Shown here: positions 36,686 to 45,293 of the stretch, piece by piece | Position numbering within the stretch: position 1 is the stretch's first letter | Layout: each line of letters begins with the position of its first letter | Assembly (NCBI RefSeq): GCF_004346865.1 | Contig: NZ_SMGR01000001.1 | Span: 1,488,001 to 1,552,000 of the forward strand | Source of the DNA: Shimia isoporae | Lineage (GTDB): Bacteria > Pseudomonadota > Alphaproteobacteria > Rhodobacterales > Rhodobacteraceae | Reading direction: 5' to 3' | Length of the DNA: 64,000 nt | The notes under the pieces: generated by a model | Database searches by the model: none | What the model saw: the letters and a program-made list of their open reading frames with translations, nothing else | What the model was told of the DNA's origin: nothing | Program-made: the position numbers and the translations under genes

Positions 36686-37813
36686 TCAATATGGACCGTC
36701 TTCCAACACGCCATCTGCACTCATTTGGGCATAAAGCAGCCCTTCGCGCAGTCCCCGATCCGCCACCGAAAGGCGTGTCGTCGGCCAGCATCGCAACAGC
36801 GCTTGCAAAATCGCAGACCCTGACATGATCAACGCGTGTCGATCCTGTCCAATCCGTGGATCATTCCGACGACCTTTGGGGCCAAGCTCCAGGTATCCGC
36901 GAATGACCTTGTCTATCTGATCGCTGGTCATCCGCAATCCATCCACTTTGGTGCGGTCATATCTCCGCAACCCAAGGTGGCTGGCCGCCACAGTGGTCAC
37001 CGTGCCACTGGTACCGACAATCTGAAACCCTTCACTGGGAGGCGCATCTTTATACGGCGCGAACTCTTCAAGGTTTTCCTCAAAGAACCAGCTCATCAGG
37101 GCAAAGCGTGCAGCGTCATCTTCCACATCACGAAACTGGTCGCGCAAAGTTGCCACCCCGAGCGGCACGGAAATCCAATCAACAACCTTTGCCCCCGGGA
37201 ACGGGCTGTCATCATTTCGGAACCCGCTGCGTAACCGCATGATCGCGCTTGGGCGGTCGCGCCTTGGCACGGACGTCAGATCGATCCAAACCAATTCGGT
37301 CGATCCCCCACCGATATCAACAACCAAAAGCTGCTCGGTTTTGGTGCTAACCAGCGGCGCACAGGAAATAACGGCAAGCCGCGCTTCTTCCTCAGGTGGA
37401 ATAATCTCAAGCGCAAGACCCGTTTCGCGACGCACCTGACGGATAAAGTCCCGACTGTTCTTGGCACGACGGCAAGCTTCAGTCGCAACGAGGCGCATGC
37501 GCTTGACCTTATGTCGCTTGAGTTTTTGCTGGCAGATACGAAGCGCCTGAATCGTCCGCCGCATGGAGCCGCGCGACAACCGTCCCGTGGTCTCAAGGCC
37601 GGAGCCAAGCTGGACAGACTTGCTAAAGCTGTCCACCACATGGATCTGGCTGCCCTTCGGCTGGGCAATCAGCATGCGGCAACTGTTCGTGCCCAAATCA
37701 AGCGCCGCATAGAGCGTGCTGGGATCAGGCGGTTTCGGCGCGGGGCTCTCAACCGGTTTCGGGAACGCGCCCGCACCTTCGGGACGCTTGGGCGCCATTT
37801 TTACGCCCTCCAT
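36686..37813 (-). CDS. Ppx/GppA-family phosphatase
   Basis: Exopolyphosphatase or guanosine-pentaphosphate phosphohydrolase family, 375 residues, ASKHA fold. YAALDLGTNSCRMLIA around 34-49 and LLVVDIGGGSTELVWID are the phosphate-1 and phosphate-2 loops; VGTSGTVTTVAA also fits. A Pro-rich N-terminal tail precedes the domain. The two activities cannot be separated by motif. An alternative start is ATG 37798. In operon with rlmE. Confidence 0.9.
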   Translation of the reverse strand: MEGVKMAPKRPEGAGAFPKPVESPAPKPPDPSTLYAALDLGTNSCRMLIAQPKGSQIHVVDSFSKSVQLGSGLETTGRLSRGSMRRTIQALRICQQKLKRHKVKRMRLVATEACRRAKNSRDFIRQVRRETGLALEIIPPEEEARLAVISCAPLVSTKTEQLLVVDIGGGSTELVWIDLTSVPRRDRPSAIMRLRSGFRNDDSPFPGAKVVDWISVPLGVATLRDQFRDVEDDAARFALMSWFFEENLEEFAPYKDAPPSEGFQIVGTSGTVTTVAASHLGLRRYDRTKVDGLRMTSDQIDKVIRGYLELGPKGRRNDPRIGQDRHALIMSGSAILQALLRCWPTTRLSVADRGLREGLLYAQMSADGVLEDGPY

Positions 37814-38045
37814 ATCGTGTTGAGATCAACGTAGTATCTCCGCTGGCCACGCGCAATCCCCGCCCGCCGGCAGCGCCTCAACTTCTTCATGCAAAAGTTT
37901 CAAGCGCCGGTCCCTGTGCAGCCCGCCACCTCAGCGCTACAAGGGCGAGAGGTCGCGGAAAGCGATCACCTTGTCGAAAATAAGCCAAACCGGTCGGCGC
38001 GTCTGACTTACGAATAATCCTACCAACATCGGAGGAATCACCGAA

Positions 38046-38342
38046 ATGCCCGACGTCACCATCGTCTATTGGCGCGACATTCCAGCCCAGGTCATCGTGG
38101 GCAAAGGCCGTCGCGGCGCCAAGAAACCGTTGGCCGAACGCTTTGAACAGGCGATCGACCGCGCGGCGATGAAGATCGGAGCATCAGACACCGACGCCTA
38201 TCTGGCAGAGTGGCGCAAGGGGGATCCTTATCCGGTAGAGGGAGAGGCGCAGGCGGTTTGCGATAGCGAAGTGGCCCGGCTCGAAGCAGAGTTCGATCAG
38301 GAGCGCATCAAAGCGCTGATCGCAAATGAAGGCTGGGCATGA
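38046..38342 (+). CDS. Small 'virulence factor' family protein (PF13769 type)
   Basis: The 98-residue protein begins MPDVTIVYWRDIPAQVIVGK and has GAKKPLAERFEQAIDRAA, the pattern of the small family named virulence factor in Pfam. The name has little functional meaning. In Rhodobacteraceae it travels with the methylene-THF reductase gene, as here (four-base overlap of the larger frame), suggesting a link to one-carbon metabolism. GGAGG lies six bases upstream. The 37814-38045 gap before it shows only weak hairpins and no riboswitch I can recognise. Confidence 0.75.
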   Translation: MPDVTIVYWRDIPAQVIVGKGRRGAKKPLAERFEQAIDRAAMKIGASDTDAYLAEWRKGDPYPVEGEAQAVCDSEVARLEAEFDQERIKALIANEGWA

Positions 38343-38368
38343 CACGCCCCTCCATCTGGGAGGCCGCA

Positions 38369-39295
38369 ATGGCTTTGTTGAATTTCAAGCGCAAGAGCGA
38401 CGAGACCACCACCTCGACACCTGAAATGGAGGCCTTCCTTCAGGGGTATTCCATTGAAGTGATGCCTCGCACCGCCGCCAAGGTCGAAGACTTCCGCGCG
38501 CTTTTGCCTGCTGGTACCCGCGTGTACATCGCCCACATCGAAGGCACCCCGATCGAGGACATGGTCGCCACCGCCAAGCGTATCGCGAACGAGGGATATG
38601 ATGTCATGCCCCACTTCCCGGCGCGCATCATCAAGGACAAGGCCACACTGGAAAACTGGATCGCCATGTATCAGGGCGAAGCCGGCGTGAAACAGGCTCT
38701 GATGCTCGCAGGTGGCGTCGCAGAACCACACGGTGAGTTTTCCGACTCCATGCAGCTTCTTGACACCGGCTTGTTTGACAAGGCGGGCTTTACCCGCCTG
38801 CACGTGGCCGGTCACCCAGAGGGAAACAAGGACATCGATCCATCGGGCGGGTCCGCAAATGTGGACGCGGCGCTTCAGTGGAAACAGGAGTTTTCCCAGC
38901 GTACAGACGCCCAAATGGCCCTTGCGACCCAGTTCGCGTTCGAGGCCGGTCCGATCATCGAATGGGCCAACGGTGTAAAGGCCTCTGGCGTCGATATCCC
39001 GATCCACATCGGCATTGCAGGTCCGGCGAAACTGCAAACATTGATCAAATTTGCTATCGCTTGCGGCGTGGGCCCGTCTCTCAAAGTGCTGCAGAAGCGC
39101 GCGATGGACGTCTCCAAATTGCTTTTGCCCTACGAACCGACCGACGTTCTCACCGAACTCGCCGCCCACAAGGCAGCAAACCCCGACTTCAACATTGAGT
39201 CGGTGCACTTCTTCCCCCTCGGCGGCATCAAGACCAATGCCAACTGGGCCATCGAAAATGGCGGCGCTGCAACGCAGCCTGCAAACGCGAATTAA
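38369..39295 (+). CDS. Methylenetetrahydrofolate reductase-like protein
   Basis: TIM-barrel flavoenzyme of the MTHFR superfamily, 308 residues: YSIEVMPRTAAKVEDF, VYIAHIEGTPIEDMVATAKRI, HFPARIIKD and LHVAGHPEGNKDID. It should supply 5-methyl-THF to the methyltransferase encoded ten bases downstream. The frame also opens at ATG 38339, overlapping the previous stop, but GGAGG five bases before ATG 38369 favours the shorter form. Confidence 0.85.
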   Translation: MALLNFKRKSDETTTSTPEMEAFLQGYSIEVMPRTAAKVEDFRALLPAGTRVYIAHIEGTPIEDMVATAKRIANEGYDVMPHFPARIIKDKATLENWIAMYQGEAGVKQALMLAGGVAEPHGEFSDSMQLLDTGLFDKAGFTRLHVAGHPEGNKDIDPSGGSANVDAALQWKQEFSQRTDAQMALATQFAFEAGPIIEWANGVKASGVDIPIHIGIAGPAKLQTLIKFAIACGVGPSLKVLQKRAMDVSKLLLPYEPTDVLTELAAHKAANPDFNIESVHFFPLGGIKTNANWAIENGGAATQPANAN

Positions 39296-39304
39296 GGACA
39301 GCGC

Positions 39305-40378
39305 ATGACCCGCACAATTATCGAATCCGAAACCAAAACCGCGATCATGGGTTTTGACCAGCCCTTCACGGTTATTGGAGAGCGCATCAACCCGACGGGC
39401 CGCAAGATCCTGAACGCCGAGCTCGAGGCCGGTGATTTTTCCCGCGTTCAGTCTGACGCACTTGCACAGGTCGCAGCTGGCGCCACAGTTCTGGACATCA
39501 ATTCCGGAGCCGTCTTCTCCAATAAAATGGCCGAAGACCCACGTTACGCTGACAACAACTTCGTCGAGCCGGACCTGATGCGCCAGCTGGTCGAAAAAGT
39601 GCAGGAAGTGACCGATTGCCCGCTCTGTATCGACAGCTCCGTACCCGGCGCCCTCGAAGCTGGCCTTGAAGCCGCCAAAGGCCGCCCGTTGCTGAATTCA
39701 GTAACTGGCGAGGAAGAGCGCCTCGAAATGGTCCTTCCGCTCGTGAAGAAATACAACGTGCCCGTGGTTGCCATCTCGAACGATGACACCGGTATCTCAG
39801 AAGACCCGGAAGTCCGCTTTGCCGTGGCAAAGAAAATCGTCGAACGCGCCGCCGATTTCGGCATTCCGGCGCATGATATCGTCGTCGACCCGCTTGTGAT
39901 GCCGATCGGGGCGATGGGCACTGCCGGCCTGCAGGTTTTCGAACTGAACCGCCGACTGCGTAACGAATTGGGCGTGAACACCACTTGCGGTGCGTCCAAC
40001 ATTTCCTTCGGGCTGCCAAACCGTCACGGCATCAACAACGCCTTCCTGCCCATGGCGATGGCAACAGGCATGACGTCGGCGATCATGAACCCGATCGCCC
40101 TACCCGTTGGCCCCAAAAAGCTCGCAGAAAAGAAAGCCGAAGTGGAAGCGGCAGGCATCATCCTTCCAGCAGATATGGATGACGAAGCCTTCTGCGCCAT
40201 GTTCGGCCTCGGCTCCACCAAGCCAAAGGCAGGCAAGGAAATGGAGGCCATCCGCGCCGCCAACTTCCTGACCAATAACGACGATGGCGGTGCAGAATGG
40301 ATCCGCTTCAACAAGCCGCCCGCCGCAGCAGGTGAAGAAGGCGGTCGCGGCGGTCGTCGCCGGCGCCGTCGGGCTTGA
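39305..40378 (+). CDS. Methyltetrahydrofolate:cobalamin methyltransferase, pterin-binding module
   Basis: Pterin-binding TIM-barrel, 357 residues: FTVIGERINPTGRKILNAEL, TVLDINSGAVF, CIDSSVPGALEAGL and NTTCGASNISFGLPNRHGIN, as in the folate-binding domain of MetH and AcsE. No homocysteine or B12-binding domain is attached. I recall a split methionine synthase in roseobacters (Phaeobacter, Dinoroseobacter) with this module as a separate protein, and the adjacent reductase fits. The C-terminus is unusual: EEGGRGGRRRRRRA. A strong terminator follows. Confidence 0.87.
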   Translation: MTRTIIESETKTAIMGFDQPFTVIGERINPTGRKILNAELEAGDFSRVQSDALAQVAAGATVLDINSGAVFSNKMAEDPRYADNNFVEPDLMRQLVEKVQEVTDCPLCIDSSVPGALEAGLEAAKGRPLLNSVTGEEERLEMVLPLVKKYNVPVVAISNDDTGISEDPEVRFAVAKKIVERAADFGIPAHDIVVDPLVMPIGAMGTAGLQVFELNRRLRNELGVNTTCGASNISFGLPNRHGINNAFLPMAMATGMTSAIMNPIALPVGPKKLAEKKAEVEAAGIILPADMDDEAFCAMFGLGSTKPKAGKEMEAIRAANFLTNNDDGGAEWIRFNKPPAAAGEEGGRGGRRRRRRA

Positions 40379-40399
40379 TCTTTCAGTGAACCAGATGAA

Positions 40400-40425
40400 A
40401 GGCGGGCTTGGCGCCCGCCTTTTTT
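40400..40425 (+). terminator. Rho-independent terminator of the one-carbon operon
   Basis: AGGCGGGC (40400-40407) pairs with GCCCGCCT (40413-40420), loop TTGGC, then TTTTT. It sits 21 bases after the methyltransferase stop. Confidence 0.92.
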
Positions 40426-40824
40426 CTATCCGCTGATCAATTCCTCAACCGACAAATTGAACCGGTTGAGCGCATCTTCAAACCGTCCAAAGAGATGGCT
40501 CCGGTTGCCTCGACTTGCAAATCCAGCCTGGATTTCCTCGCCCAACTCGAAATCTTCCATCAAAGTCACCATCGTAATTTGATGGTTTTTCTCCCAATAG
40601 TCCTCCGGTTGCTCCGCTTACTCTGGCGCCAAGGTTACCAGCCGCAATGTTGTAAGCCCCTCGTCCTTCGGTGTGCCCTGAATCCAAATGACATGGTCCT
40701 ACTGAACCAAAAGCTGGCAACTCGGCATCAGTGTGTAGAGCAAATTTGCAGGTTCCCTGATCGACCACTTTGCTTCGTCAGTGGCCCTCAAGTCCGCCAG
40801 CGTTGCGCTCGGTAAAATAGGCCC
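40426..40824 (-). pseudogene. Decayed C-terminal fragment of a Rieske aromatic-ring-hydroxylating oxygenase alpha subunit
   Basis: One minus-strand frame reads LLYTLMPSCQLLVQ, stop, DHVIWIQGTPKDEGLTTLRL, then VTLAPE, stop, AEQPEDYWEKNHQITMVTLM, EDFELGEEIQAGFASRGNRS and HLFGRFEDALNRFN. This is the typical C-terminal catalytic-domain end of Rieske oxygenase alpha subunits. In-frame TAG lies at 40699-40701 and TAA at 40618-40620; a TGA at 40825-40827 bounds the fragment. The Rieske [2Fe-2S] domain and most of the catalytic domain are missing. It lies just downstream of a same-strand acyl-CoA ligase. Confidence 0.8.
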
Positions 40825-40860
40825 TCAGAACTGATATCTTTTCCGTTCTAAATCAGCCTC

Positions 40861-42459
40861 TTATCCGCGCTTCTTCAATGAGCGAAAATCGTATGCACTC
40901 TCTGTCGGATTCTCACCTTCGGCAAACATTGCGTGTTTCTGAACCTTCTGCGTACCCGTGACAGGCACTTCTGGTACAAACCGTAGCCAACCGGGCGCCT
41001 TAAAATAGGCCAATCTCTCAAAGCAATGATCAAAGAGTTCTTTGGCCGCGACTTCGTCGTCACGAGAAATACTCTGAACGCAAGCCATAACCTCTTCATC
41101 CCGCATGTCGTCCGAGACCGCTATAACGGCAACTCGCTCAACATTCGGGTGGTCCTGCAGGCAAGCTTCGATCTCGGCGGCAGCAATGTTTTCGCCTGAC
41201 CGACGGATGATGTTTTTCTTGCGATCGACAAAGTAAATCATGTCGTTTTCGTCCATCGTGACCGTGTCTCCGGTGTGAAACCATCCCCCGCGCCAGGCTT
41301 TTTCAGTTTCTTCAGGCAGGTTCAGGTACCCCGAAAACGCACCCTTGCGAGGTGTCGCCGCACTGTGACGCAAAACCATCTCACCAGCCGTTCCACGAGG
41401 CACCTCGTTGTCTTGGTCGTCGACCACCCGCACCTCAAGACCAGCCTGCGGTCTGCCAATCGCGCGCGTATCAATGCTGCGAGGGTTTTCGTAGTCTCCC
41501 AGCAAGCGGCACATTTCTGACATGCCCCAGACTTCTATCAGGGGAAATCCAAAGCGCTCTTCAAATGGACGGTGCAGCGTTGGCTCCACGCCTGCACCGA
41601 CGGCGAACTCTATTTTGTGTTTACTTTCAAACTCATCCGGAGCGCGGTTCATCAAAGCCGGGATCACAATTCCAAGGTAGTGCGCGGCCGTCGCCTCGGT
41701 TTCCACGATCTCCCGCCACCAAGAACTCGCGCTAAAGCGTTCAGGCATAATCTGCGCGCTGCCTGTTTCCATAACCGCAAAGAACAAAAGGATCGCGGCG
41801 TTCACATGAAACAACGGCAACGGGCAATACACCCGCGTTTCGCCGGCTTCGAACCGGATCAACCCACCCCGACCCGCATACCATGTTCCCATCTGAACTT
41901 CGTAGTCATGGCTCAACATGCACCCTTTCGGCCGGCCAGTCGTGCCGGAGGTGTAGATCAAACTGGCTTCGGTTTCGCCGGACACGGCATTCTGTCGCGG
42001 CACAGATGTGGCGGACTGAGGGAACTCAGGCGTATTTTCCGAAAGTTCCACCAAGGGGATTTCCCGACCGCTCTGTGTCAGCCCCTCCTGCATCAAATCC
42101 AGCAAATCACCAGTGGTCACGGCCAAAACTGCGCTGCTGTCTTGCAAGAGATAGGCGACCTCTGCGGGTCTGTAATCCGGATTGACCGGAACCCAACTGA
42201 TCCCCAAGCGGGCAAGCGCCAACTTCCAAACCATCATTTCGGGACGGTTGCCAAGAAGAACGGCAATCCTGTGGCCATGACCGTAGCCTGCGTTGGCCAA
42301 AGCGCGAGCAAGTGCATCTACCTTTTGGCCGACCTCTCCATAGCTCCAGCATACGCCTTCGGGGTGATAGCTACGTGATGCATCTGCCGGTACCACGAGT
42401 AAAGGAAACGTCTCAAATTCCGCAACGCGTGCCGCAAACAAGGCGCTGATGGTTTCCAT
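40861..42459 (-). CDS. AMP-binding acyl-CoA ligase
   Basis: ANL-superfamily ligase, 532 residues, forming an acyl-CoA through an acyl-adenylate. Motifs: SLIYTSGTTGRPKGCMLSH (P-loop-like A3), GVEPTLHRPFEERFG then EVWGMSEMC (A5), GWFHTGDTVTMDEND (A7), DRKKNIIRRSGENIAAAEIE (A8/A10) and the catalytic Lys in VTGTQKVQKH. The substrate could be a fatty, aromatic or carnitine-like acid. ATG 42459 (METISALF) follows GAGGAAAG; the frame extends 89 codons further without support. It lies next to a Rieske-oxygenase relic. Confidence 0.9.
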   Translation of the reverse strand: METISALFAARVAEFETFPLLVVPADASRSYHPEGVCWSYGEVGQKVDALARALANAGYGHGHRIAVLLGNRPEMMVWKLALARLGISWVPVNPDYRPAEVAYLLQDSSAVLAVTTGDLLDLMQEGLTQSGREIPLVELSENTPEFPQSATSVPRQNAVSGETEASLIYTSGTTGRPKGCMLSHDYEVQMGTWYAGRGGLIRFEAGETRVYCPLPLFHVNAAILLFFAVMETGSAQIMPERFSASSWWREIVETEATAAHYLGIVIPALMNRAPDEFESKHKIEFAVGAGVEPTLHRPFEERFGFPLIEVWGMSEMCRLLGDYENPRSIDTRAIGRPQAGLEVRVVDDQDNEVPRGTAGEMVLRHSAATPRKGAFSGYLNLPEETEKAWRGGWFHTGDTVTMDENDMIYFVDRKKNIIRRSGENIAAAEIEACLQDHPNVERVAVIAVSDDMRDEEVMACVQSISRDDEVAAKELFDHCFERLAYFKAPGWLRFVPEVPVTGTQKVQKHAMFAEGENPTESAYDFRSLKKRG

Positions 42460-42558
42460 AACGCTTTCCTCCCCCTCAATTTCACGCCAAACTAGCCGGA
42501 CCAGCGGCACTGTCAAACGGAACCGACCGCGCCGTCCCGCAACATAGGCTGACCAGAC

Positions 42559-43968
42559 GTGTTCACTCTCCCCCTTCTTTTTGTTGTTCTTCTCGAGGTG
42601 CTTGCGGTGATTTTTGCCTTCCGCGCCTTGACCCATTCCCGCACCCCTCAGGGGGCCGTTGCTTGGGTAGTTTTCCTGGTGGCCGCGCCGTACTTTGCGG
42701 TGGTCTCCTACCTCTTTCTGGGTCACTCAAAGGTCCGCGGATACGTGTCCGCACGCCGAGACAGTCAGGACGTTGTAACAGCGATCAATTCCGCCCGCCT
42801 CGCACTGCCGCCAAAACCGACCGGACAAACGCGTGATGCGAAGTTGTTTGAAACCGTCGCTGCCAGTCCGGTTCTGGCAGGCAACAAATTCGAATTGCTT
42901 GTTGATGGAGAAGAAACCTTTGATGCGATCTTCAAAGCTATTGATTCAGCAAGAGATTACATTCTCATTCAGTTCTACATCGTTCGAGACGACCCCACGG
43001 GACGTGCCCTTGCCGACCATTTGATTGCGGCCGCCAAGCGCGGCGTTTCGGTTCGATTTCTCTATGACTCCGTTGGCTGTTCCAGACTCTCCCGGAGCTA
43101 TATCTCCGACCTCACCAACGCAGGCATCCGTATCCTCGATACAAACGCGCTGCGCGGGCCGACCAAACGGTTTCAAGTCAATTTTCGAAATCACCGCAAA
43201 ACCTTGGTCGTCGATGGTCATGTCGGATTTACCGGAGGTCTCAACGTCGGCGAAGAGTATATGGGCCGCGACCCCAAGTTTGGCGCCTGGCGCGATACCC
43301 ACTGCCAGTTCCACGGCCCGCTGGTACAACAACTCCAGCTGATCTTCACCGAAGACTGGCACTGGGCCACTCAGGAAAATCTGATAGACGACCTGAACTG
43401 GATCATGGACATTCAGGACGCAGATCAGGATGCCTTAATCCTTGCAGGTGGTCCCGCTGATCCAATGGACACCGGCAACCTTTACTTCAATGCCTGTATT
43501 TCCGCCGCAGAGAACCGTATCTGGATCGCTTCTCCCTACTTCGTGCCCGACCCCGACATCATTACCGCATTACAATTGGCCGCACTCAAAGGTCTCGATG
43601 TGCGGATACTTTTACCGGCAGAGGCCGATCATTGGATCACATGGCTTGCCGCATTCGCCTATTTCGACGAACTGCGCGACGCGGGCGTTCGGTTTTACAA
43701 ATACAACGAAGGCTTCATGCACCAGAAATGCGTGCTCGTAGATGACCAAATCGCTTCCGTTGGTACCTTCAATCTCGACAGCCGGTCGTGCCGGTTGAAT
43801 TTTGAACAGACCGCCATTCTGTTTGACGAACGTGCTGCCAAAGACCTTGAAATCATGTTTGAGGAAGACTTCGCACGCGCTGCGATCCTGACCAAGCCGC
43901 TGCATCACCAACCGCTCTGGGTACGCATTTTTGCCCCCGTCGCCCGCCTATTCGCGCCCGTTCTCTAG
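42559..43968 (+). CDS. cls: Cardiolipin synthase
   Basis: Phospholipase-D superfamily enzyme of the inner membrane, 469 residues, joining phosphatidylglycerol molecules or related lipids. Two N-terminal membrane spans (about 2-22 and 33-53) precede two HKD motifs: HRKTLVVDGHVGFTGGLN and MHQKCVLVDDQIASVGTFN. It starts with GTG at 42559. It diverges from the acyl-CoA ligase and converges on the BrkB gene with a four-base stop overlap. Confidence 0.93.
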   Translation: MFTLPLLFVVLLEVLAVIFAFRALTHSRTPQGAVAWVVFLVAAPYFAVVSYLFLGHSKVRGYVSARRDSQDVVTAINSARLALPPKPTGQTRDAKLFETVAASPVLAGNKFELLVDGEETFDAIFKAIDSARDYILIQFYIVRDDPTGRALADHLIAAAKRGVSVRFLYDSVGCSRLSRSYISDLTNAGIRILDTNALRGPTKRFQVNFRNHRKTLVVDGHVGFTGGLNVGEEYMGRDPKFGAWRDTHCQFHGPLVQQLQLIFTEDWHWATQENLIDDLNWIMDIQDADQDALILAGGPADPMDTGNLYFNACISAAENRIWIASPYFVPDPDIITALQLAALKGLDVRILLPAEADHWITWLAAFAYFDELRDAGVRFYKYNEGFMHQKCVLVDDQIASVGTFNLDSRSCRLNFEQTAILFDERAAKDLEIMFEEDFARAAILTKPLHHQPLWVRIFAPVARLFAPVL

Positions 43969-44801
43969 CGCGATTTCCGCTCTGCCATAAGCTGACCGTT
44001 GAACTCTGCCCCGAGCACGAAAACCGCGCTCATGACGTAAAGATACATCAGCGCGGTGATAATGCCGGCTAACCCTGCATAAGTCACTGAATAAGTGGAG
44101 AAATTGCTGATGTAGTAGGCAAAACCGTTGGACGCGACCATCCATAGAAACACTGTCAGGACGACGCCTGGTGCAACGTCGCGGAACCGATGTTTCACAC
44201 CAGGCAGCCAACGGTGACAGGCGTACAGAAAAAACAACAGCAAAACGACGGTGATAAGCCGACGAAATTGGTCGTTACTCAGAATTGACTGGTCAAGCCA
44301 AGGAACCAGATCGTCAAAGAAATGCAGCACCAACGGGATGGCAACGCTCAGAATACCGGTCGACAGGATTAGAATTGTACCGACCACCACAAACAAAAGC
44401 GCCAAAAGTCGGGTGCGCCAGAACGGGCGCGGATCTTCATCTCGATAGGCTTCCGTGACCACAACACGAATTGCGTCAACTCCGTTGGTGGCAAACACAA
44501 TCGACAGAACCGCTCCAAAGGTCAGTGATCCCGCTCCGGATTGCAAAACCGCACGCAATTCCTGTTCCACCGGCCCAACGATTTCCGGTGGCCAGTATCC
44601 CAGAACGAAATTGATGACCGTATCTACATCCGCATCCGCGCTCAAAGCTGCCGCAAGGGACAGGGCAAAGATACAGAACGGGAAAAGGGCCAGCATAAAC
44701 GACAGCGCAAGGTGCGAGCTTCGCACGAAACCGCCTTTGCGCTGGAAATGGTCCAGAGCCGCCCAAAACACAGTCAGATAACGTCGCATACGCGCCCTCA
44801 T
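43965..44801 (-). CDS. YihY/BrkB-family membrane protein
   Basis: The 278-residue protein has about six membrane spans, and SSHLALSFMLALFPFCIFALSL, SIVFATNGVDAIRVVVTEAYR and FLWMVASNGFAYYISNFSTYS match the UPF0761/BrkB family. Role uncertain; once misnamed RNase BN. The frame extends 74 codons upstream without support; ATG 44801 and ATG 44789 are the plausible starts. Its stop overlaps the cls stop within CTAG. Confidence 0.88.
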   Translation of the reverse strand: MRARMRRYLTVFWAALDHFQRKGGFVRSSHLALSFMLALFPFCIFALSLAAALSADADVDTVINFVLGYWPPEIVGPVEQELRAVLQSGAGSLTFGAVLSIVFATNGVDAIRVVVTEAYRDEDPRPFWRTRLLALLFVVVGTILILSTGILSVAIPLVLHFFDDLVPWLDQSILSNDQFRRLITVVLLLFFLYACHRWLPGVKHRFRDVAPGVVLTVFLWMVASNGFAYYISNFSTYSVTYAGLAGIITALMYLYVMSAVFVLGAEFNGQLMAERKSR

Positions 44802-45067
44802 AGCCTTCGCCAGATTAGCTATGAGTCCCGCGCCGAGGTCAACCCGAAGGAATTTCGTTAAGCGGCTCTGGCTGCAATCTGGGTACGGCCGGAAAAATTT
44901 CCAGATGAGGCAACCGAAAGCCCTATTTTTCATAGGCGGAAATGCGCCCGTCATCCCCAATTCGTGCAGCCAATTGCCCAATGGCAGGTATTCCAAAGGA
45001 TTGGGGAGAAATTCACATTTCAAAATTTCCAGAACACCCTAAATCAGCATCAAGCAAGGACGACGCG

Positions 45068-45151
45068 ATGTCCATTGCCACACTGATCAGGGGCGCCTTT
45101 TCCCTCCTCCCTCCCTCCCTCCAGGGCGACCTTGATCACCGCACCCGTTAG
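45068..45151 (+). CDS. 27-codon ORF inside the RNA candidate
   Basis: MSIATLIRGAFSLLPPSLQG then DLDHRTR. AAGGA at 45056-45060 sits seven bases before ATG 45068, a good ribosome-binding site. The ORF runs through the long hairpin described separately, so ribosomes would open that hairpin. It may be a leader-type peptide, or the match may be chance. Confidence 0.3.
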   Translation: MSIATLIRGAFSLLPPSLQGDLDHRTR

Positions 45152-45242
45152 CCTTGGCGGGACAGCGGATCGCAGGCTGCGCGCCTGAACACTCACGGAA
45201 ATCAAGGCCGGCGCCGACCACAACGGTCGGCGCTTTCGTTTT
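45084..45242 (+). ncRNA. Candidate small RNA with CU-rich hairpin loop (CcsR/cuckoo-like)
   Basis: TGATCAGGGGCGCCTT (45084-45099) pairs with AGGGCGACCTTGATCA (45123-45138): 16 positions with one mismatch and two G-U pairs. The 23-base loop contains CCCTCCTCCCTCCCTCCCTCC split by nothing but T and C. A terminator hairpin follows at 45211. Stem-loops exposing CCUCCUCCC are the hallmark of the alphaproteobacterial CcsR/cuckoo RNAs, stress-induced in Rhodobacter. The 5' end is undefined. The rest of the 44802-45293 gap shows no other feature. Confidence 0.6.
45211..45242 (+). terminator. Rho-independent terminator of the small RNA candidate
   Basis: GCGCCGACC (45211-45219) pairs with GGTCGGCGC (45225-45233), loop ACAAC, followed by TTTCGTTTT. 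Confidence 0.8.
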
Positions 45243-45293
45243 CACCGCCCTGTCCGTCGCAGAGCCATAAACCGAGCGCCAAGACTGAAAGTT

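Noticed and set aside
37814..38045. SAM, SAH or cobalamin riboswitch before the one-carbon operon
   Set aside because: The gap has small hairpins, but none of the conserved boxes of these riboswitches could be recognised.
40408..40815. A 135-codon plus-strand frame after the methyltransferase
   Set aside because: It starts inside the terminator stem and is antisense to the Rieske relic, which explains the region better.
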